In this document: one piece after another, positions 1-9,690 of the stretch
Position numbering within the stretch: position 1 is the stretch's first letter
How the letters are laid out: every line of letters begins with the position of its first letter
Origin: Hyaloscypha bicolor E
Taxonomy: Eukaryota > Ascomycota > Leotiomycetes > Helotiales > Hyaloscyphaceae
Reading direction: 5' to 3'
Length of the DNA stretch: 64,000 nucleotides
Assembly: GCF_002865645.1 (NCBI RefSeq)
Contig: NW_020194519.1
Coordinates: 1,423,542-1,487,541 of the forward strand
Notes under the pieces: model-generated
Database searches by the model: none
Told to the model about the DNA's origin: nothing
The model's input: only the letters and a program-made list of their open reading frames with translations
Program-made: the position numbers and the translations under genes

Positions 1-50
1 TTCGCAAAGTAAGTATCAGGATGTCATTTTGGTTGCATGTCTGAACTCAC

Positions 51-303
51 AGTAGTGCTGAACGTGAGCAAGACAAACGGCATCGATGTTGATTAACCAG
101 CGGCTGCCAATCCAAGCTCCAAGTCCAACCAGACACAATGAGATGAGTGGGATCAGGACAATGGGAATCCAAATTGGGATCTTCCGGCAAGACTTTCTGT
201 AAACTGCTTCCGAGTCACTTCCAAGCAATCTCTCGGAATCTTCTGATGGTTGAGAGCCATTCTCACTCTTGTCTTCAAGAGGACTGTAGATATGAGAATT
301 CAT
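51..303 (-). CDS. UstYa-like (DUF3328) protein, 5' exon only, truncated by window edge
   Basis: The first exon encodes 84 residues from ATG at 303 and ends at a GTGAGT donor at 50. The rest of the gene lies off the left edge. It has an acidic, Ser-rich cytosolic N-terminus opening with HIYSPLEDK, a cluster of basic residues, then one hydrophobic segment (about residues 50-70, IPIVLIPLISLCLVGLGAW), then a short tail with DAVCLAHVQHY. The split codon begins with T, so Ser can follow, giving the 'C....xxYS' pattern usual after the membrane segment in the UstYa/DUF3328 family. Members of that family oxidatively cyclise fungal ribosomal peptides (ustiloxin, cyclochlorotine type). The catalytic HxxHC motifs would be in the missing part, so the family call rests on N-terminal architecture. 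It is head-to-head with the repeat precursor gene at 2078, which supports the assignment. Confidence 0.55.
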
Positions 304-2077
304 TTTTACGATGAAAATAATGTGTAAGGAGCTCTGGGAGCTGTTTGATGCGGGGTCGAGCTTGAGAATGACTGGAGGGAAGGAGAGAGCACACCACTTT
401 TGAGAGAAGGGCATCTCGGGGTGGCTTTTCTGGCCCGTCAACCAGTCTCGTGTTGGCGGGGTAAGACCATGACTTCAAGGTCCTATCCTGACGCAATGGT
501 ACCACACGTGGTGCAGCTGCAGTTGTTTGCTTCTTCGTGTCTGCAGTCCAGACCTCTGGATAGTCCAGAAAACGCTATATGCAGCTGACCGGCAAAGTCC
601 TTTCTTGCAATGCAAGAAAGGAAACCCAGTTTAGGAAAAGCTGGCAAGCGCCACCTCACAGCCCAACCAAGTCCGTGCCTTGGCGGCCTTGGCAGTCTTG
701 GAGGGCCGAATACGTAGTGTAGTACTTGTAAGCAAAGATCACGCGCATGTGTAGCAGTGAGAGTCGATCAGATACTACTGTAACCTCGCGCCTTCGTATT
801 GATTGTGCATTTCGATGCGTGGCTTCGAGGTGTTTGGTTTGCGAGCTACCGGTAGTTTTGACCGCCAGTTCTGGAGAATTGCCTTGGGTTTCTTGGGTTT
901 GATTTTTGAGGGGATTTTGAGTGGATTTCTTTGGTAAGACTTACTTAGTACATGTTGGTTGTCGGACATACAAAAGCCATGGAAAGGCTGAAAGCTGAAG
1001 TGGCACGGCAGGAGAGCCACAGATCGGCGGCGCCCATGACCCCGCACTGCCGGAGAGAAATCCCCTGTCACGTCAGTGGCCTGTTTCCCTGCAGAACGCT
1101 AACCAGCCGCTAAATAGACGAGCTTCGTGAAGTAACCTTAACTAAGCTTATTTCATGCAAACCCGTATCTAGAAATAGACGAAAAGATCCCCCAGATCTT
1201 CTTCCTGTGCGAACACGCTTACACGCTTCTGGGGCCGAGGAGTCGGCCACATGGCCCAATTACGAGGTATTGTCTTAGTAATCGTATGTTGTCCAGATCC
1301 TTCTGGTAAGATCTCGCTAGTGCGGAATGTGGAATCGCGGGGTACGGACAGGATGTTCAACGTCACTTCAACCGGGCTCTGTAATGTCCGTGTTTTGGCC
1401 TTCCAAAGTTCTGTTAACATGTTCGTATTAAGAATCATGATTTTCCCATTTTGGGAGGGTAGCCCGACTCCGAAGAGCCGAATGGGTTTTTGATCTCCAA
1501 GCCACCAATTGCTCGTCTCGCGGCAAGCTGCATTCCGACCTCCAAACAAACAAGTGTTGGCTCTGAATATGCAGGCCCCGCAAGAGAATGCCACACCGAT
1601 TAGTGTATTTTGCTTCCCGGTGATCAGCTGCAGATTCTTACTCGTTAGAAAAGCTGCGCCAAGACACAGCTGTCAAAGAAGTGTGGCAGGGCTGGCTTTT
1701 TGCTTCTTCCATACAAAGTATATCGCGTTGCAGATGCGGTCTTACATGTGGCGGCCAACATCCAGTGATACGGGCCTTTTCGTAAATGGAAACTATAGTA
1801 CGTACTATCGTGTGATGGTGCTCACCGCAGCGCCAGGCATTCAGAACCAACTGAATCTGGCAAGGCTTTGGATGGTTACTTGCCATTGGAAACAGCTGTT
1901 GCTCGTCATAGATGCCCCTCACTCCAAAGCTTGAGCCGTATCGTCCGTATATATTCCGTCAACCCACTCGAGGTCACCCGTTTCCTTCCTCTCAGCTCCC
2001 AATCACATCCAATTTCCCCTCTTTCCCATCCCTCATACTTCCTATCCTTTCTCACATCTCTCAATTACTCAGTCAAC
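304..2077. promoter_or_regulatory. Divergent intergenic region between the UstYa-like gene and the repeat precursor gene
   Basis: This 1.77 kb stretch separates two genes transcribed away from each other. Open frames occur on both strands, but they overlap one another, lack recognisable domains and lack splice structure, so I call no gene. The end near 2078 looks like a strong promoter: a TATA-like TATATAT at 1948-1954, followed by a long pyrimidine-rich leader (about 1979-2065) just before the start codon. The spacing would allow a shared regulatory region. Confidence 0.45.
1948..1954 (+). promoter_or_regulatory. TATA-like box upstream of the repeat precursor gene
   Basis: TATATAT lies about 125 bases before the ATG at 2078 and is followed by a CT-rich leader, which in filamentous fungi often marks the transcription start of highly expressed genes. 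The position fits a TATA box, but no start site can be shown from sequence. Confidence 0.4.
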
Positions 2078-3058
2078 ATGCGTGTCTCACAAGTTGCTCT
2101 CCTAGCTGTTGCCTCTGCGGTTTCTGTTTCCGCAATCCCAACGGACTACGGAAAGTATCCCAGTAAGTCTTGTCTTCAACTCAAACAACATCTCTGACAG
2201 AGGCATAGACTATGGGACATATGGCAAATATACCGACTATCCTCCACCACCTCCCCCACCCACCTCATACAGTCCGTATGCCTCATACGGCACATACAAG
2301 CGTGATGCCGCTCCTGAGCCAATTCCCGAGCCAGAGGCTGCTCCGGTAGACTATGGCAAATATCCGAGTACGTACTTCTCTCCCCTCACCCACAACAGAC
2401 CTCTAACAAAGTGTAGACTACGGAACCTACGGCAAATACACCAACTACGCTCCCCCTCCCCCACCACCAAAATCATACAGCCCATACGCTACATATGGTA
2501 CATACAAGCGTGAAGCCGAAGCTGCTCCAGAGCCAGAGCCAGAGCCAGAGGCCGCCCCGGCAGACTATGGCAACTATGGCAAATATCCCAGTATGTGCTT
2601 CTCTCCCCTCACCCACAACAGACCTCTAACAAAGTGTAGACTACGGCACTTATGGAAAATACACCAACTATCCACCTCCTCCACCACCCCCAAAGTCGTA
2701 CAGCCCTTATGCAACCTATGGCACGTACAAGCGTGAGGCTGAGGCAGATCCCGAGCCGGAAGCAGCACCAGCTGACTATGGCAACTATGGCAAATATCCC
2801 AGTAAGTGCCCCTCTGTACTTCTTCTTTCAACTTTAATGCAAGGACATCTCTGATTGAGAGTTTCAGACTATGGCACCTACGGAAAGTACACCAACTATC
2901 CACCTCCTCCACCACCCCCAAAGTCGTACAGCCCTTATGCTACCTACGGCACCTACAAGCGCGAGCCGGAGGCTGCTCCGGCCCCAGTTCCCGAGCCAGA
3001 GGCGGCACCAGAAGCTGCTCCCGAAGCTGCACCGGAAGTTGTCGAGGTTCAAGCATGA
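2078..3058 (+). CDS. Secreted Kex2-type repeat precursor (KEP / RiPP-precursor-like), Tyr- and Pro-rich
   Basis: Exons are 2078-2162, 2209-2367, 2417-2590, 2640-2801 and 2868-3058, giving 256 residues. The N-terminus (MRVSQVALLAVASAVSVSA) is a clear signal peptide. Four tandem repeats follow, each about 53-58 residues: NYGTYGKYT, a run of 6-7 prolines, SYSPYA(T/S)YGTYKR, then a spacer of Ala/Pro/Glu, then DYG(N/K)Y. Every repeat ends in a KR dibasic site, expected to be cut by Kex2 in the Golgi. After each KR the spacer reads as X-Ala or X-Pro dipeptides in register, the substrate pattern of Ste13-like dipeptidyl peptidases, as in yeast alpha-factor. There is no Cys. The core does not look like a known sexual pheromone. 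It is either a peptide-signal or RiPP precursor, or a Tyr/Pro-rich wall protein; the divergent UstYa-like gene and the adjacent transporter favour the former. Confidence 0.8.
2209..3058 (+). repeat. Tandem exon-plus-intron duplication inside the repeat precursor gene
   Basis: Each of the four repeats sits in its own exon. All four introns interrupt the same Asn codon after the first base (A|AC), so each internal exon (159, 174 and 162 nt) is a multiple of three and can be added or lost without breaking the frame. Introns 2 (2368-2416) and 3 (2591-2639) are both 49 nt and almost identical, differing only near the donor. Intron 1 and intron 4 have diverged. This shows recent duplication of whole exon-intron units. 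Confidence 0.85.
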
Positions 3059-3456
3059 ACATTTCGGCCGAATGCTGGGTATGGAGAGTTGGAAAAGGGG
3101 TTGGAGAGTGTAACGTGGGGCGATTTTGGGATGATGAAGTGAGCATACGAAATGGGCAATGGCAATGTTTACATGAAATGAGATTTGGAATTGAACGAAC
3201 ATAGACAGTCCTTACGATAAAGATAATGTTTTTAAACTAGTTAATGAATTTGGTCGACTGGAATGCTTGCAAAACTCTTTGGACCGAATCGTGCACTTTT
3301 TGCACCCAATGTGAGCAGAATACATCGGATGATAGCATTCTTTTCTGGAGAGGCGTGCTTTCTTCCGACTTACACGTTTCTAGACATCCAACAAGTTGTG
3401 GTACATTCAAATTGTTCTCCACCCACGTGTCAGGGATCGCGCCTTCAAAACCGCCA
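3059..3456. other. Convergent intergenic region
   Basis: This holds the 3' ends of the repeat precursor gene (+) and the MFS gene (-). Short open frames here overlap the transporter C-terminus or lack any protein-like composition. I see no separate gene. Confidence 0.5.
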
Positions 3457-4967
3457 TCACTGAATCCACCCCAGCCTCTTCCCAAAGAAACTCATCCCCC
3501 CAACCGCCGCCGTAATCCCCGTAAAAACAATCAGCTCCCCATACCCACTCCCATAACCAGTCTTCCTTTTCCACGCCTCACCTCTCAACAGCGCCTCACT
3601 CAATGGCCCACTGAGCACCGACCCCACGCCCCTCCCTGCACTCGTAACACCGAGCATCATGCCCACATCAGCGCTATAATCGTACCTCTTCACCAACTTG
3701 ATGATCCCCGCGTTCGTGCTCACAAAGCCGCCTGCAAAGAAGCCATACATGATGCTAAACACCACTAACAACGGTAACGCAGTGGACAACCCCCAGAGGA
3801 TGAAAACAGAGGCGGTAGCACCGATGGTGGACAACAAGATCACGGTTGTGACATGGAAGCGATCGATCAGCATACCCATGATAATCGTCGCAAACACAGC
3901 AGCGCCATTCAGGAGCGCGACGAGCAGGGAGCCGGTGGCAGGAGACAATCCGAGGTGTGCGGCGAAAGTGGGCAGGTAGATGGAAGGGAGGAAGTAGCCT
4001 AGGCTCTCAACCACCACTCCTGCCTGCAGGAGCCAGAAGCTGGGAGACTTGAGGAAGCCGAGGCCGTAGCGGGGGGAGTGGGAGATTGCGGAGGTGGGGA
4101 GGCGCGGACGCAGGAAGTAGAGGAGGGGCATGGAGAGGATGAGGATTGTTAGGGACCAGATGCGGAGGGTGGTGCGGAAGCCGTAGGTTGAGAGGAGGGT
4201 GTTGAGGAAGAAGGGGATTATCAGACCGGCTGCTCCAGTTCCTGCCTTGGAGATGGTTAGAAAGTGCTCACTTGGAAGAAGAGGAGAGGGGGTTTACCCA
4301 TAATACGCCGAATGCGAGACCTTTGCGTTGAATGAACCATTCATCGACAAAGAGCAGGGCTGGAAAGTAGACGATAGAGCCACCGATGGCATATATGACA
4401 CCTTGATTGGCGATGAGTTGATTCACGTTGTTCGCGAAAGAGGCGGCAACGAGGCCGGCGGACATGATGGGAATACCGATCCATTTGGAAGTGTTCGCAA
4501 GATTTGGCCAGTTCTTATATGCTGGATATAGGAGCAAACCAGCCATATACATAATACCCTGCCAAAATTAGAAAGGACAAAGACAACAAATGGGGTTTGG
4601 ATATTTCTACAGTAGCAGTCGTTCCTATAATTGCAATTCCCGAAGGCTGACTTGAAAATGGTTCATGTGTAGTATAGTACTCTTGAAAGACACCAAACGA
4701 GAATGGGAAGCCTGCAAAGATGTCAGAAAAGCACAGCGAGCTTTACAGTACTTCTGGTGCGGACAGATTATACTGACCCCACACGAGAGCTTCAACCACG
4801 AACCCAGCAACTAAGAACAAAATAGCATCTTTCCCTTGATCCGCTGGTGGGAGTGAGAATTCGTGGTGATTTGGCTCATCCTGAGGATGCTCAGTGCCAT
4901 TATCCTGGACGTTGCTGCCCAAGAAACTGGACAAATCGCCTAATACGATATCATTTTGAACCTCCAT
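3457..4967 (-). CDS. MFS transporter, monocarboxylate-porter-like
   Basis: Exons are 4778-4967, 4611-4711, 4298-4558 and 3457-4245, giving 446 residues. ATG at 4967 is preceded by an in-frame TTG that is not used. The polar N-terminus is followed by about twelve hydrophobic segments. Typical monocarboxylate-porter (MCT) signatures are visible: VWGFPFSFGVFQEYY at the end of helix 1, FGVLWAGTGAAGLIIPF in helix 5, and a large loop before ISHSPRYGLGFLKSPSFWLL. The protein should sit in the plasma or vacuolar membrane and move small organic acids or related metabolites; its substrate cannot be read from sequence. It converges on the secreted repeat precursor with a 398-base gap, and such transporters are common in fungal metabolite clusters, so it may belong to the same locus. 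Confidence 0.85.
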
Positions 4968-6861
4968 CAATTGAATGTGGCACCTGTTTGGGATTTTTTA
5001 ATATAAGAAAGATTCTTTAACAGAGCAACTGCAAGGGAAACAAGAAAAGAAAAGTGGGGAAAAAGACAACTGCCCCGCCATACCCCACTTCTTGCAAGCT
5101 AGCGAGTGAGTCAGTGGGAAATCGTTGTGAGTGGTTGTTTTCGGGGCAATGTCAGCACTTGCAAGGGGGAAAGGGCGCTAAGTCTAAGAGGGGTGAATCC
5201 CGACCTGTGGGGTGTGCTCATGGGAAATGATTCTTATTTCCATCCTGAACCTACATACTCCTGAACCTGGCCGAACAATTGGTCTTTGAGAAGCATTGTT
5301 ATAAGGAGTTTTAAAACTCCTAACTCCGTGGATATGCATTCCAGCCAGATTCAGTGACACTCATGGTGCCTTTTTTTTTTTAAGTCACGTCACCGTTTAA
5401 TTCGTCTTGAGCTTGATTTGGACATATTGGCCAAATTATAAATAACAAGTGTACACGCCATAATGCTTGTAGTAATCCATCTGAAGGAGGACATCTTTTG
5501 GGTGCTTTTGAAGTTGGTTGAGAATTACCCCTATCTCGCCTCGCTTAACTCGTAACAACCGAGCATCAAAAACATCCAAAACACCCCCCCAACATATTTA
5601 ACACAAGACCCTCTCAAAAAAATTAATCGATCAGAGTGGCAAAACAGTTCGGCACACCGCCTTCTTTTGAAGGTCTTATGTTACGTGTGCTTACATCTGC
5701 CCTGGATTTCCAGGTAGAGTTGATATTAACGAGCTGCTCTTAACCGCTCTGACTCGCCAGTCATTCGCTAACGTACTTGGGAAAGTGAGGTACCGTTCAG
5801 CCACGAAGCCAGTGAGTATGAATGTAAAACTTCTTATTTGAGTATATACGACTTATATTCAATCTCGGTCGCTAAACGCATAAACGTGATGCCGAGTACT
5901 AGCATTCAGCCAACTTCATGCTACCAAAATCAGTTACTGCACCCCTTTTCTGCCTTCGATTTCAAGATATGCCCAACAATGGATCGTCACAACATCTCCA
6001 TATTGCTGACTCAAAGACGGAATATTGTTTGCAAGAGAATGGCATACATGAATTTGTGTTCTAAGCGCAAGTTGCATCTTTGTGACCAAGGTCTCAGTAA
6101 ATGGGTGACGGATTTTTAAGAAATGGGGGACGAACGACACCAGGTGAGAAGAGCAATGAGGAATATGCATATAAAGGAGGGTGGTTAGGTACGTCTCTAC
6201 TACTATGATTTTTACGAAGTTGTTCAATGTGACAATAGCTTGAATCTTCTGGCGATTATGGGGGGTCGCATATCTGTACTTTCGATTTCGTCCCTCTCTT
6301 TCTGGTTGTCAAGGACAGCTTTGCTGTCAATACCGTCAACGTGTAACAATTCCTGTGCAAGAATGGGTGATTTCTGTTTAGAGTCTGAAGATAGAGGTGG
6401 ATGTTGAGAAAGATCCGGAGCAGACAAGAGGTCCAGCAGCCCGCGATTTTATGTAATAAAAGGGTTGGGCTAGAGGTCTCCGAGAGAGAAGAGGACTACA
6501 CCCTCGTATTTACAAGATTTAACGGCCCATATGATTTAAATTCTTGTTGGTTAAAGATCCAGGCACATCCCGGCTTCTTTGGGGATATGGACGGTGATTA
6601 GATTTCGAATCACACGCAACTTGGAACGGACTCTCCTTGCATCTCTCCTCGGTGTCTTCGTTCGCTCAAAATTTGCATCCTTCACGTTTACTGTATGATT
6701 TTAGCTGGTTTAACAGACCGTAGTGTGATTTCATCTAGCAGGAGCATTCCTCCCTGCTCGGTTTGTATTTCCCAAAGCCGTGTACCCTTAAAAGATGCCA
6801 GCACCCCTCCAAAACGCCATCAAATGCCGCCACGCATGCCATCCCAAAACCAGCTACGTAA
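4968..6861. other. Long intergenic region, no gene recognised
   Basis: About 1.9 kb upstream of the MFS gene and downstream of the VPS9-domain gene. It contains a poly-T run near 5370-5382 and several short open frames (the longest about 93 codons at 5838-6119). None has splice structure, domain motifs or a convincing start context. It could mark the right border of the putative peptide cluster. Confidence 0.45.
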
Positions 6862-9191
6862 TTAAACAGCATCCATGTCCTTCAACGCCCCGGCCAGCCG
6901 TCTATAATCTCTCAGCAACTCTAGAACCTCGTTGATCTTCAGGTCACCCGGATTTTGCAATTCCATGAACTTCTTGATCGGTGGTGCGATCTTGGGTATT
7001 TCTTTGGGTGGTAGGGCTGGTGCTAGTTCGGGGAATGTCTAGAGCTGTCAGCTTGGAGTACTTGTAAGTGCAAGTAGGGGGCTTACCGAAGTCAAGTCAG
7101 CGACACCACCATCCGGTATCGGCGGTTTGGGTGTCACTGGTGTAGAAGTAGGCGTGGTACGCCCAAAGCCACGCATCATGCCCATTCCCGCAATCCTATT
7201 CATAGGATTGAGAGAGTTTCCAAGATTCCGCATTGACTCCACAATAGCAGGGTTTGCTGAGGGAGCTGCTAGTGGGTGAAGTGGAGAAGGAGACTTCTCT
7301 CCTTCTTGAAAGGCAACTTTCTTGTTGCTTCCAGAGCTTCGAATGCTGTCCGAGCTCCTATCTCGAGCCAATCCTCGCCCACTGATCATACTCAGGACAT
7401 TGTCAACCGGCTTTGCACCCGAGTCGCTGCGATTTCTCACACTTGGCTCGGGGGTGTTGAGAGAGCTGCCACCACTAGCAGATCCATCATCTTCGGGAGG
7501 AGGTGTGCTGATTAATTTTCGAGCATCATCGAGGGTTTTGGGGACAATGATCTCGGTCTTTTCCCCCGTAGTCTCATCTTGACGTTGTTGAAGCTTTCCT
7601 AGGAGGAACTTGTAACTCTCGCCAAGACTGCTGCCAATGGTCTTGAACCCTTGATCTGCGCCGTTGAGGACCGCATCTCCAGCGGCACCCAGAACGGCTG
7701 GTGGTTGGAACATGTCGCTGAGTCGCCGACTGTGGGTTTGAGTCGAAGGGCGAAGGCCAGGGGGCGATGGCTCGGCTTTGGTGAGCGTTGGGCTCGCATT
7801 TATGTCGCTAACTTCAAGAGTTGCTGGTCCCGAAGGGGTGAGTGGCAGAACCATTGGATCTGGCTTCTCCAATCTTGGAGTGCTTGGTTTTGGTGGTCCA
7901 GATGGCACCTCATCTGCTCGAAGACTTGCAAGGTCAACTGTTTCAAGGAAAGTGATCGCTGCTTCTAGGTTCGTCAAACAGTACGCGGCTTCCCCGTCAA
8001 TCTTGCTTTCGTTTCGAAATCTCTGGATAAAGTATAAGTTGCTGATCACATCAATCCCTTCCGGCCGAGACGTAATGAGTGTGTAGATCAACATGGGCAT
8101 GATCTCGTCCGCCGATGAGGATGGGTGGAAGTGGGCCAAGGTATCGACGATACACCTGTGGGCGGCCTTTAGGTGTTGAAGCTTCCCGAGAGGATATTTC
8201 TCCTTATTCATGGCGAACAGCTCTTCCCTGGCCCCTTCAAGCCATTGGCGAACCTCCTTTTCCTTATTCTCTACAGCATCTGGGTCTGCACTGGCCTCTT
8301 GACCCACATCCACTCCTAAATCTGCCAAACCAATGCCCACCACAGACAAGGCCATTGTCTTCGACCGTAACTTCTCGTCTTGTGCTTCATCCTGTGTGCT
8401 CCTATGTCTCCATATGCGTTCGTATATGCGCTCACAAACTCTCCTTTCAACAGCTTCTTCTAAAGCTACCCTCTTGTGCTCAAGAACTTTCCGTGCTCGT
8501 TTCCTACCAGCTATTTCTTCAGCGGTCAACATCTGCTGATCAGAATCTCTCCTCTCAGGTGGACCCTTTGGTCGATCCTTGCTACTAATCGAAACCGCCT
8601 TTGCCCTTAATTTGCTTGCCGTCGACGAGAGTGATGAAACAGAGGGCGCCGGCGAACTCTCCCGGTGCTGCCGTGAGGATAAGGCAGAGATATGGGTGCT
8701 GATATGAGTAGCAGCGATTGCATAAAAGTCCTGGAACAAACCGGACAGCTTGTCGACAGAGGGTGGTGTGGGGTGTACTTTCGCTGACAGGGAGTCTATG
8801 AAACTAGAGAAGACTCAGCAACTGTAATTATTCGGTTTCAAAAATATACTGACGTATCACTCAAACTCGCAAGCTCTACTGGTAGCTCATCAAAGTTATC
8901 GGGGAGCTTCCCCGACCCCTCTATCGGTGTCCCTGTGTCATCTTCGTCCTCCTCCTCCTCGTGAGTCTGGAATGTATCCGGTTGAGCTCGAGGCTTCGTA
9001 TTTTCCCTCGAGACATTGGCCATAACTTTCTCCGGTATCACTCCATTCTGTATCGTGCTCGCTCGTGTCAGACGGTCCGGACTTGGTGGTTCGGTTCGGG
9101 TGAAGCTCTTGGATAAATGTAATGGACGAGGGCGTTGGCTGTCGGTCTTTCTTGCGTTTGCAGATGCCATGAAATCTGGCAGAGCGCACAT
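6862..9191 (-). CDS. VPS9-domain protein, probable Rab5-type guanine nucleotide exchange factor
   Basis: Coding exons are 8854-9191, 7087-8803 and 6862-7038, giving 743 residues (736 if the ATG at 9170 is used). The N-terminus is acidic and disordered. The middle carries a helical bundle (RKVLEHKRVALEEAVERR) leading into a VPS9 domain with the characteristic stretch SSADEIMPMLIYTLI, then ISNLYFIQRFRNESKIDGE and AYCLTNLEAAITFLETVD. These Asp, Pro and Tyr positions are the ones that engage the GTPase switch region. The protein should activate Vps21/Rab5-like GTPases on endosomes. I see no CUE domain, unlike yeast Vps9, so it may be closer to Muk1-like exchange factors. The Ser/Pro-rich C-terminus ends in a conserved-looking helix (LKINEVLELLRDYRRLAGAL). 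A 5'-UTR intron is likely at 9193-9258. Confidence 0.85.
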
Positions 9192-9690
9192 TCTGTTATT
9201 AGATATTGCCTGCATTGTGGAATGGATATTGAGAGAAGAGTTGAAGGGATGTCTTTACCTTATGAGCTCTTGGCCAAAGATGACGCATGAACTTGTATGT
9301 GCCTGAAACTCTCAGAGGATCAAGTCGGGTGGGTAAACGAAGGTGTTGCAAGGAAATGAGATGTGGAGAGGAAGGAAACAACTATTACATCGCCACCAGC
9401 CCAGGGGTCATCCACGAGGAGAGCATTGATTCTGTGATATGTTCCGTGGATACCGAAGAGCAGCTGAGTCGAGCTTGAGTCTGGCAGTTGGGATGACGCG
9501 GTTCGACAAAGGCTGCGTATATTTAGTCACCGTGTAGATCTGGTCCTCCAGCGATTCGTTAAAAGATCCGCGATCCCTGTGCCTCAAGACATGTGACGCA
9601 GCGCCTCTGATGGTGCATGCATGCGGAGTACAATCATTCTCTCCCTCTCCCTCCATTTCTCTTCAACTATTTTCACACTTTGTTTTGAAC
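9192..9690. promoter_or_regulatory. Divergent promoter between the VPS9-domain gene and atg15
   Basis: Both neighbours start outward from this 0.5 kb gap. On the minus side a well-formed intron (donor GTAAAG at 9258, CTAATAACAG acceptor ending at 9193) lies just before the start codon, so the VPS9-domain transcript probably has a spliced leader. No other gene is seen. Confidence 0.5.

Noticed and set aside
1169..1934. Several 80-141 codon frames on both strands between the UstYa-like and precursor genes
   Set aside because: They overlap each other, start mostly at non-ATG codons and show no protein-like features.
2078..3058. Interpretation as an alpha-pheromone precursor
   Set aside because: The processing signals match, but repeats are over 30 residues, Tyr/Pro-rich and Cys/Trp-free, unlike the short Trp/Cys-containing pheromones of filamentous ascomycetes.
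5838..6119. 93-codon plus-strand frame in the gap right of the MFS gene
   Set aside because: No domain, no splice structure, and an overlapping opposite frame of similar length.
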